A DNA stretch of 7,457 nucleotides, from positions 1 through 7,457 of the forward strand of contig CANJZR010000184.1 of NCBI GenBank assembly GCA_947479075.1, given 5' to 3'. The notes under the pieces were generated by a model. It did not search any database, was not told the DNA's origin, and saw only the letters and a program-made list of their open reading frames with translations. The stretch's first letter is position 1, and every line of letters begins with the position of its first letter. This document shows positions 1 to 5,255 of the stretch, piece after piece. The DNA comes from Planctomycetaceae bacterium. GTDB taxonomy: Bacteria; Planctomycetota; Planctomycetia; Planctomycetales; Planctomycetaceae. The position numbers and the translations under genes are program-made.

Positions 1-1
1 C

Positions 2-853
2 GCCATGGCCGCTCTCGCCGGGAACGGTGGACTGACCAACACTCCGGTCAGCAACTACACCCGTGAACAAGGCTGGGGCATGGGGTCGCATGTGGGAGCG
101 ATTCCCAGCATTGTCGGGGGGCAGGAGATCACGCTCTCTCACGAGGGATGTGTGTTCCAGGTGACTGAAGAAGCGATGCCCCGCTGGCGACGCTGGCTCA
201 AGCATATTCGCCGCGAGCAGTGGATGTTATGGGTGCCCGCGTGCTTTGTCGGTCTGGCGATGCCCAGCATGCTGTCGATCCAGTTCCTGCAGAAGGGCTC
301 CGTCCCGAACGACAAATGGCTCGTGGCGGGAATGACCGCTCAGGGGGTGGCCGACGCGGTCCAGGGTCGCTTCGGTGAAACACTGGGGAACTTCTTCTGG
401 CACCTGACTCTGTTTTGCGGCTTCCTCGTGCTGGCCACCAGCATGGCCTCGACTGCCGACGGAGTGTTGCGGCGCTGGGTGGACGTGTTCTGGACTGCCA
501 GCCCGCGTCTGCGAAAATGGGATCCGAAAGACATCGGCAAGCTCTACTTCGGGGTGATGGTCGTTTATCTCCTGATGGGGATTGGGATGCTGTGCTTCCT
601 CAAGGGGGACGCACTGCTCGTCTTCTCAACGATGATGTATAACTACGCGCTCGGCTTCAGCTGTTTCCACGCTCTGGTTGTGAACCGGACATTGATGCCG
701 AGTCCGCTCCAGCCCAAATGGTTCCCCAAGGTGGGTCTGATTCTGGGCGGGTGTTTCTTCACTGTGATCGCGATGATTACCACCTGGGCCGAGTGGTCCA
801 AGATCGTCGCCGTCTTTCAGCCAGCCCCGCCCGCGGCGACTGCCAAGCCGTAG
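2..853 (+). CDS. Polytopic membrane transporter, probably Nramp-like, C-terminal part (5' end outside window)
   Basis: The reading frame is open from the first bases to a TAG stop and contains 282 residues after the first Met. That Met lies inside a loop-like stretch (NGGLTNTPVSNYTREQGWGM), so the true start is almost certainly upstream of the window. About five hydrophobic segments are visible (residues about 73-95, 126-148, 180-199, 203-225 and 243-262). They are separated by basic loops such as the RWRRWLKHIRR stretch near residues 60-70, and a Pro/Ala-rich tail ends the protein. I recall planctomycete proteins annotated as Nramp-family divalent metal transporters with a similar GGLTNTP...QGWGMG...VGAIPS region and a WVPACF-type helix, and this is the basis of the call. 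The diagnostic Nramp metal-binding helices (DPGN in TM1, MPH in TM6) are not visible here, being either upstream or absent. A different LeuT-fold transporter is possible. The next gene begins 79 bases downstream in the same direction and encodes an iron-sulfur protein, which fits a metal theme without proving it. Confidence 0.55.
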   Translation, partial: AMAALAGNGGLTNTPVSNYTREQGWGMGSHVGAIPSIVGGQEITLSHEGCVFQVTEEAMPRWRRWLKHIRREQWMLWVPACFVGLAMPSMLSIQFLQKGSVPNDKWLVAGMTAQGVADAVQGRFGETLGNFFWHLTLFCGFLVLATSMASTADGVLRRWVDVFWTASPRLRKWDPKDIGKLYFGVMVVYLLMGIGMLCFLKGDALLVFSTMMYNYALGFSCFHALVVNRTLMPSPLQPKWFPKVGLILGGCFFTVIAMITTWAEWSKIVAVFQPAPPAATAKP

Positions 854-920
854 TCGATCACGTTTTGTTGTCTCGCCCTGCCCGGCCATCGCTCGCTGGG
901 TGGCGCATGTCGCTGCTTGT

Positions 921-926
921 AGAAGG
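921..926 (+). promoter_or_regulatory. Ribosome binding site of the CDGSH gene
   Basis: AGAAGG lies six bases before the ATG at 933. It decides the start: the in-frame GTG at 900 would add eleven residues (beginning MAHVAACRRS) that are not typical of this family, and it would place this purine box inside the coding region. Confidence 0.6.
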
Positions 927-932
927 TCCCCC

Positions 933-1139
933 ATGACTGAAGTTCGCATCACCACCCGCCTGCATGGCCCCTTGCTTATTCAAGGTCCCGCCAAGCTGTG
1001 CGACCACGAAGGCAATGAATACAACCTCGCCGGAAAAGAGACGTATGCTCTCTGCCGCTGCGACAAATCTCAGAAGCGGCCCTTCTGCGACGGCACGCAC
1101 AAGTCCTGCGGCTTCTCCGCCGAAATCAAGGCGTACTAA
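933..1139 (+). CDS. Small CDGSH-type iron-sulfur protein
   Basis: This 68-residue protein is essentially one CDGSH iron-sulfur domain. The signature CRCDKSQKRPFCDGTH occupies residues 41-56. It supplies the three Cys and one His (C41, C43, C52, H56) that bind a redox-active or transferable [2Fe-2S] cluster in this family, with Thr replacing Ser in the CDGSH core. The N-terminal half (HGPLLIQGP followed by a KLCDHEGNEY strand region) matches the beta-rich cap of short bacterial members. There is no signal peptide or membrane segment, so it is presumably cytoplasmic, unlike the anchored mitoNEET of animals. Proposed roles in the family are electron transfer or Fe-S cluster transfer; the partner is not evident. 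The start follows a good Shine-Dalgarno box. The gene could be cotranscribed with the transporter gene 79 bases upstream. No terminator is obvious after it, but a hairpin-forming repeat region begins about 60 bases downstream. Confidence 0.9.
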   Translation: MTEVRITTRLHGPLLIQGPAKLCDHEGNEYNLAGKETYALCRCDKSQKRPFCDGTHKSCGFSAEIKAY

Positions 1140-1201
1140 AGCGGGTTCACGTGTCTTCATCACGCTGAAATCGAATCGACCTGACTGGAATGTCTGTTTC
1201 A

Positions 1202-1257
1202 GGGAACTCCGCAGTGGGACAGACATTCTTGTCTGTCCGGTCTGAAGGGGAACTCCG
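1202..1257. repeat. 10-bp direct repeats flanking a small palindrome
   Basis: GGGAACTCCG occurs at 1202-1211 and again at 1248-1257. Between the copies lies a 36-base segment that carries the perfect palindrome described in the next entry. A palindromic insert bracketed by identical short direct repeats resembles an insertion with target-site duplication, but two 10-bp copies could also arise from slippage or chance. No protein is encoded. Confidence 0.5.
1217..1238. repeat. Small palindromic repeat (GGACAGAC hairpin)
   Basis: GGACAGACA pairs perfectly with TGTCTGTCC across a four-base TTCT loop, giving a 9-bp stem. Read as protein it gives GQTFLSV on the + strand and, on the minus strand, the TDRQECLSH-like series of strings. 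I recall such strings in many spurious planctomycete ORFs, which suggests a dispersed repeat family. No T-tract follows on either strand, so an intrinsic terminator is unlikely, although it could block exonucleases or pause transcription after the CDGSH gene. Confidence 0.7.
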
Positions 1258-1280
1258 AACCCGCTCTCAGCGCCCCTGCT

Positions 1281-1416
1281 CACCAACCCGAAGCGTGAGC
1301 GAGGGCGAGTGGGTATCGACTCACAATCGCCTGCGGATGATGTGGTTGGGGCATGATATGCCAATGCAGGCTCACCGCACCGAGACACTCTCCCTCGCTC
1401 ACGCTTCGGGTTGGTG
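1281..1416. repeat. Long inverted-repeat element of the NPKRERG / TRSVSEG type
   Basis: The arms at 1281-1305 and 1392-1416 are perfect 25-base inverted complements (left arm begins CACCAACCCGAAGCG). After one mismatch (1306/1391) five more pairs form (1307-1311 with 1386-1390), so 30 of 31 positions pair around a 74-base centre. The centre holds a smaller hairpin, GGCAT-gat-ATGCC, at 1350-1362. Translation of the arms gives TNPKRERG in one frame and TRSVSEG in another. I recall both as recurrent strings in predicted planctomycete proteins, which points to a dispersed non-autonomous element and not to a gene. It ends 33 bases before the hydrolase start, so it would lie in that gene's leader if transcription begins upstream. 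No transposase or T-tract is present. Confidence 0.8.
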
Positions 1417-1433
1417 TCGTTTGCCACCGTCTC

Positions 1434-1440
1434 AGAAAGG
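1434..1440 (+). promoter_or_regulatory. Ribosome binding site of the hydrolase gene
   Basis: AGAAAGG ends eight bases before the ATG at 1449. It supports that ATG over the in-frame ATG at 1353, whose extra 32 residues would be translated from the right arm of the inverted repeat and would bury the signal peptide. Confidence 0.55.
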
Positions 1441-1448
1441 CCTGCTCG

Positions 1449-2351
1449 ATGCGTTGTTTCATCGTCTGGATCTGTGCTTTCGGGCTCGTGGTGAGGGCAG
1501 TTCCGGCTGACGCTGGGGAACCATCGCAAGTCCTGAACGTCTGGCCCGCAGCTGCCCCCGGGGAACCGAGTGGCATCGGTGAAGAGACAGCTGTGGTTGG
1601 TCGTCCGGGCGAAGATCCTACGACCACTCGCATCAGCAACGTGACGGTCCCGACCCTTTCGGTCTATCGTCCTGCCGAAGACAAGGCGAACGGGACAGCC
1701 ATCATCATCTGTCCGGGCGGGGCCTACAACATCCTCGCTTGGGACAAGGAGGGGACCGAAGTCGCCGAGTGGCTGAACACGCTGGGCGTGACCGGGATCG
1801 TGCTCAAGTACCGCGTTCCCCGCCGCAATGGGGAACCCAAAGGCGATCCGCCAGTCGCCGCCTTGCAGGATGCGCAGCGAGCTGTCCGACTGGTCCGCAG
1901 CAAGGTCACCGAATGGAAGCTTGATCCCGCGAAGATCGGGCTCATGGGATTCTCGGCCGGGGGACATCTGGCGGCGTGGACCTCGACGAACCACGACTCG
2001 CTGAGCTATCCCGCAATCGATGACATCGACAAGGTCAGCGGGCGTCCCGACTTCACGGTCCTGATCTATCCCGCCTACCTCGTGACGCCGGAATTGACGG
2101 CACTCACACCGCTGATCGCGGTGAACGAGAAGACTCCACCCGCGTTTCTGGCCCATGCCTATGACGATGGCATACCGGCGGACAACAGCGTTCAGTACTT
2201 CCTGGCACTCAAGCGGGCCAAGGTGAACGCTGAACTGCACATCTACCCCAGCGGAGGCCATGGTTACGGCATGCGGCCTGGCGCACACACCGTCTCCTCC
2301 TGGCCGAAGCGGCTCGAAGACTGGCTCCGTACCCGAAGCTGGGTGCAGTAA
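1449..2351 (+). CDS. Secreted alpha/beta hydrolase, acetyl-esterase/lipase type
   Basis: The 300-residue protein starts with a signal peptide: MRCF, a hydrophobic core around residues 4-18, and a probable cleavage site after ADA at residue 22. The mature part is a compact alpha/beta hydrolase. The oxyanion-hole strand and turn IIICPGGAYN spans about residues 85-94. The nucleophile elbow GFSAGG puts the catalytic Ser at 169. The acid is probably one of the Asp pair at 239-240 (HAYDD), and the catalytic His is H271 in SGGHGYG. The order and spacing match the esterase/lipase group (COG0657-like), which includes acetyl-xylan and other carbohydrate esterases, so deacylation of a plant or algal polysaccharide or another ester outside the cytoplasm is plausible. 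The exact substrate cannot be read from the sequence. The flavoenzyme gene starts 15 bases after the stop, indicating a shared transcript. The repeat element just upstream may affect the leader. Confidence 0.85.
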   Translation: MRCFIVWICAFGLVVRAVPADAGEPSQVLNVWPAAAPGEPSGIGEETAVVGRPGEDPTTTRISNVTVPTLSVYRPAEDKANGTAIIICPGGAYNILAWDKEGTEVAEWLNTLGVTGIVLKYRVPRRNGEPKGDPPVAALQDAQRAVRLVRSKVTEWKLDPAKIGLMGFSAGGHLAAWTSTNHDSLSYPAIDDIDKVSGRPDFTVLIYPAYLVTPELTALTPLIAVNEKTPPAFLAHAYDDGIPADNSVQYFLALKRAKVNAELHIYPSGGHGYGMRPGAHTVSSWPKRLEDWLRTRSWVQ

Positions 2352-2366
2352 TTCAGCAGGCCTCGC

Positions 2367-3857
2367 ATGACCCCACCACTCCGCATTCCAACTCTGAAAT
2401 CGGTCGACGATTTTCGTCAGGCGTTGGCTTCGATGGGACTGGAACTGCCCGTCGATGACCGGCCACTCTCCGCTGCGGAAGGAACGCCGCTGGCCGATCC
2501 GTTGACGGTCGGAAAACTCCGGATTGGTAACCGCTGGTGCATTCATCCGATGGAGGGGTGGGACGGCACGCCGGGTGGGCAGCCGAGCGAGCATACACTA
2601 CGGCGCTGGCGGAATTTCGGCCTCTCGGGAGCCAAGCTGCTATGGGGCGGCGAGGCGTTCGCCGTGCGGCCCGACGGCCGTGCGAACCCACGACAGCTGT
2701 GCTATCGCCCGGAAAACGTCGCCTCGCTGCATGAACTCATCACGACGGCACGAAATGCCCATACGGAGGCGTTCGGTCCGGGATCAACTGACGATCTGCT
2801 GATCGGGTTGCAGCTGACTCACTCGGGCCGGTTCTGCAAACCGAATCGCTCGGACCGGTTCGAGCCACGCGTGGCCTACCACCACCCGGTCCTCGATGCC
2901 CGGGTAGGGATCAAAGCCGACGATGACAGCTGCGTGTGGACTGATGGCGAGATTCGCGAGCTGATCGCAGCGTATGTCGTGAGCGTGAAGGCGGCTCAGG
3001 CGGCTGGTTTTGGCTTTGTCGACCTGAAGTGCTGCCATGGGTATCTGGGGCATGAGTTCCTGTCGGCGTTCGATCGACCCGGCGATTACGGGGGTGACTT
3101 CGCGGGACGAACTCGCTTCATACGCGAACTCGTCTCAGCGGTGCGTTCGGAGTGCCCGGGGCTGGAGATCGGAATTCGTCTCTCGCTGTGGGACACGTTC
3201 GCCTACCGTCCCGATCCGGCTTTGTCGACGCCCGCTAAGCTCGGGCCCGGGATTGCGGTCACGACAGATTCGCCGCTCTATCCCGTCTTCGGAGCCAATC
3301 GTCAGAACCCGTTGGAGATCGACTTGCGCGAGCCGATCGCTCTCATCGATCAGCTGTGGCGAGAGCATGGGGTCGAGCTGTGGAATCTGACCGCGGGGTC
3401 GCCGTACTACAACCCGCATGTTCAGCGTCCGGCAATCTATCCACCGTCGGACGGGTACTCACCGCCGGAAGACCCTCTCATCGGGTGCGTGCGCCAGATC
3501 CAGGCCGTCCGGGATGTGCGACGATCCTTCACTGCGGACAATGCTCCTCTGTTTGTGGGCACTGCATACACGTACTTCCAGGAGTACTTGCCCCATGTGG
3601 CCCAGGCCGTTGTTCGCGACGGCTGGGTCGATAGCGTGGGCCTCGGGCGACTTGTTCTCAGCGACTGGCAACTCCCCGCCAAGGTCCTCGAGGGGAAGAA
3701 CTACGCCGCCGACAAAAAGATCTGCCGTACGTTCAGCGACTGCACCACCGCCCCCCGCAATGGGATCATCTCGGGCTGCTACCCCCTCGACCCCTATTAC
3801 AAAGAGATGCCCGAGGCAGCAGAACTCAAACGCATCAAAGCCCAGGGAAAGCGATAG
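2367..3857 (+). CDS. Old Yellow Enzyme-family NADH:flavin oxidoreductase (FMN TIM barrel)
   Basis: This 496-residue protein has the single FMN-binding TIM barrel of the OYE family, with no C-terminal FAD/NAD domain as in 2,4-dienoyl-CoA reductase. Visible landmarks are the first strand with NRWCIHPMEG at about 55-64, QLTHSGR at 149-155 (conserved Gln, His and Arg around the flavin), KCCHGYLGHEFLSAFDRPGD at 221-240, and the late phosphate-binding strand SVGLGRLVLSDWQLP at 423-437. In yeast OYE1 the substrate-binding trio is H191-x-x-N194-G-Y196. Here the equivalent is K221-C-C-H224-G-Y226, so the proton-donor Tyr is kept, Asn is His as in many bacterial members, and the first His is Lys. A conserved-looking tail CRTFSDCTTAPRNG (453-466) with a further Cys at 471 follows the barrel; the spacing does not match a [4Fe-4S] site. 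No signal peptide is visible, so it should be cytoplasmic. Members reduce activated C=C bonds, and the substrate here is unknown. The ATG follows a weak AGCAGG box, 15 bases after the hydrolase stop. Confidence 0.88.
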   Translation: MTPPLRIPTLKSVDDFRQALASMGLELPVDDRPLSAAEGTPLADPLTVGKLRIGNRWCIHPMEGWDGTPGGQPSEHTLRRWRNFGLSGAKLLWGGEAFAVRPDGRANPRQLCYRPENVASLHELITTARNAHTEAFGPGSTDDLLIGLQLTHSGRFCKPNRSDRFEPRVAYHHPVLDARVGIKADDDSCVWTDGEIRELIAAYVVSVKAAQAAGFGFVDLKCCHGYLGHEFLSAFDRPGDYGGDFAGRTRFIRELVSAVRSECPGLEIGIRLSLWDTFAYRPDPALSTPAKLGPGIAVTTDSPLYPVFGANRQNPLEIDLREPIALIDQLWREHGVELWNLTAGSPYYNPHVQRPAIYPPSDGYSPPEDPLIGCVRQIQAVRDVRRSFTADNAPLFVGTAYTYFQEYLPHVAQAVVRDGWVDSVGLGRLVLSDWQLPAKVLEGKNYAADKKICRTFSDCTTAPRNGIISGCYPLDPYYKEMPEAAELKRIKAQGKR

Positions 3858-3875
3858 TCACCGTTCTGTTGCTCC

Positions 3876-3920
3876 AATAAAAAACGCCGCCGTTCCATGA
3901 GCGCTATTGAACGACGGCGC
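3876..3920 (-). terminator. Intrinsic terminator for the DUF309 gene
   Basis: An 11-position stem (3885-3895 with 3909-3919) encloses a 13-base loop and, read on the minus strand, is followed by TTTTTTATT. Position 3890/3914 is a C-A mismatch in + strand RNA but a G-U pair in minus strand RNA. The closing position 3884/3920 is also a G-U pair only on the minus strand. The U-tract and the pairing both favour termination of the minus-strand DUF309 transcript, whose stop codon lies 30 bases before the hairpin. On the + strand the hairpin is followed by A residues, so it probably does not end the flavoenzyme transcript efficiently. Confidence 0.8.
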
Positions 3921-3949
3921 AAAAATTCAGATTCAGACCGAACAGCCAA

Positions 3950-4534
3950 CTACATCAGTGGCAGCGGCTCGGGCATCAGCAGGAACGGGAAGACCCGCAG
4001 CGGACGCCCCAGTTCCAGCTCGCTGGGATATCGCAGCTGGGCAGCACGGTCAGCTGCGAACTGCAGGAGCGTGAAGTCGAGACCGCAATACTTGTCGAGG
4101 TCCGATTCTGCAGCGACATCGGCGAAGACTTCGCCCGCCGAGGCAGCATGACGACGCACGCCATGGATGCTCTCTTCGCGAACCTTGATCCCGGCGGCGG
4201 CCATCTTGACGAGGCCCTTCAGGAACCGACCGACGAGTGACTCAGCTCCGGTGCTGCGCCAGAGGCGATCCCATTCATCGTGAGCTTCCCAGTAGAAGCC
4301 CAGATTGAAGTAATCGAGCCCCAGCAGGTAAGACCGATTCTCCGCCCAGCGATCAGGCGTGAGCGGCTTGGGGTTCATGGGACGCTGGTTATAGCTATGG
4401 CCGCGTGGATCACGATACGGATGTGGCGTGCCCGAGCCAGGCACGTGGGTATAACGTGGCAGCGGAGAATTGGGGAGGAGGCGGGCGAACTTCGCTTGAG
4501 GAATCGCCATCAGTGGAGCAATCGTCGTTGACAT
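3950..4534 (-). CDS. DUF309 domain protein
   Basis: From the ATG at 4534 the product is 194 residues. Residues about 66-130 carry the DUF309 hallmark: [18 protein letters not shown] (75-92), then [18 protein letters not shown] (103-120) and a HGVRRHA helix. The HxxW/E-like helix and the FLKGLVKxAAA helix form the helical core that defines the family. Its biochemical role is not established. The Pro/Arg-rich segment at about 30-50 ([20 protein letters not shown]) looks conserved in planctomycete members as I recall them, which argues against the later ATG at 4378. The start is uncertain. The frame stays open to a TTG at 4567 that directly abuts an AGGAGG box (4568-4573), too close to serve it, and the ATGs at 4534 and 4510 lack a good Shine-Dalgarno. 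No signal peptide or membrane helix is visible, so it is probably cytoplasmic. It is transcribed alone and ends in its own terminator. Confidence 0.85.
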   Translation of the reverse strand: MSTTIAPLMAIPQAKFARLLPNSPLPRYTHVPGSGTPHPYRDPRGHSYNQRPMNPKPLTPDRWAENRSYLLGLDYFNLGFYWEAHDEWDRLWRSTGAESLVGRFLKGLVKMAAAGIKVREESIHGVRRHAASAGEVFADVAAESDLDKYCGLDFTLLQFAADRAAQLRYPSELELGRPLRVFPFLLMPEPLPLM

Positions 4535-5255
4535 GGCACCGGTCTTTTGTCGTTCAACCCGTTGCAACCTCCTGTGCTCGGGGGAAAACGGAACTCATTG
4601 AAAGCGCACATTCCACGAGGACCTTTGGCGAGGTCTGACGTGAGAACGACTCCGCGATCTCAAGTAAGTTCTTGGTTGGAATTCACCCAGGTTTCATGCC
4701 CCGGGGGTGGCTGTGGAAGAAGCGGGGAAGAGCAGGATGGTAACTACTGCACTGTGAAGTACTTGAGTTTGAACCGGATGCCTGCCCCTGCGAAACTGCC
4801 GAAGCAACTTCACGTACCCATTAAACCACATCTTGCGGAGATTTACAGATCTCTTTTCAGAAAATCACAGACTCTTTCGAGACCGCCACCCCGAGGCCCT
4901 GTGGGGGAATTTCTAGGGAATTTGTCGGTTACAACGGCCACTCAGCCTCATACCCCGTCACCGCCGACATCGCATCACCCAGCTGCCCTTCGCACTTCAT
5001 TCCCCGCCCTCGCCTACCGGCCAACACTCACTGTAAAATGCACAACCTCTTTGCATTCCTTGCTTTCCTTCGTTTTCTTCTGTTCAAAACTCCGTGAACA
5101 ACCCGCTGCAGGCAGAAGATTTGAACAAAAGGAAACGAAGAGAAGCAAGAAGATATGGAGGCAGGAAGTCACAGCCGTGGGATCGGGTTGATGGTCTGGC
5201 CTGTTACCAACGCCAGTCAATCATCAATTGTTGATCCGTCTATGCACGGCCAGTT
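4535..5255. other. 721-base stretch without a convincing gene
   Basis: This lies upstream of the DUF309 gene and downstream of the DUF1501 gene, both on the minus strand. An open + strand frame (4547-5191) crosses most of it, but its product is Pro/Ser/Arg-rich, shows no domain, overlaps the DUF309 N-terminus and reads through the palindrome at 5059-5149 as a FEQKETKRSKK string. A short minus frame (5014-5220) is likewise translated repeat. The stretch from about 4740 to 5050 is less GC-rich than the genes and I see no tRNA, no clear promoter and no terminator there. A decayed gene or repeat-derived spacer is possible. Confidence 0.6.
5059..5149. repeat. 91-base imperfect palindrome (FEQKETK-type repeat)
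   Basis: The arms at 5059-5088 and 5120-5149 are inverted complements at 26 of 30 positions. One arm is pyrimidine-rich (starting CTTGCTTTCC) and the other purine-rich. The 31-base centre contains CTGCAG at 5106-5111 and reads as a PAAG(C/R) string. Both strands therefore encode the same kind of peptide: SFEQKKTKESKE on the minus strand and RFEQKETKRSKK on the + strand. I recall such strings in many spurious bacterial ORFs, including planctomycete ones, which suggests a dispersed palindromic family. No T-tract suitable for termination follows. Confidence 0.75.

Noticed and set aside
453..466. Possible [4Fe-4S] cluster in the Cys-containing tail of the flavoenzyme (positions are residues of that protein)
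   Set aside because: Only three Cys (453, 459, 471) are present, with spacing unlike the C-x2-C-x3-C-x11-C pattern of dienoyl-CoA reductase-type members.
1190..1639. Small ORFs of about 106 and 119 residues over the repeat region
   Set aside because: Their sequence is mainly translated inverted repeats (GQTFLSV, TRSVSEG) on opposite strands, with no protein-like core.
858..2594. 578-residue open frame on the minus strand
   Set aside because: It lies antisense to the CDGSH gene and the hydrolase, both of which have clear family motifs. Its composition is Arg/Gly/Pro-rich and it includes translated repeat arms (NPKRERG). Long antisense frames are common in GC-rich DNA.
2353..3900. Several frames of 65-160 residues on both strands inside the flavoenzyme gene
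   Set aside because: They are out-of-frame shadows of a gene with strong OYE motifs, and none shows an independent domain or ribosome site.
4838..4857. GAGAT-ttacag-ATCTC hairpin followed by a few T residues
   Set aside because: The stem has five weak pairs and the T run is short. No gene ends nearby on that strand.
4547..5191. 214-residue + strand open frame in the large gap
   Set aside because: There is no domain, no good start signal and a low-complexity Pro/Ser/Arg product. It overlaps the DUF309 start and reads through a palindromic repeat.
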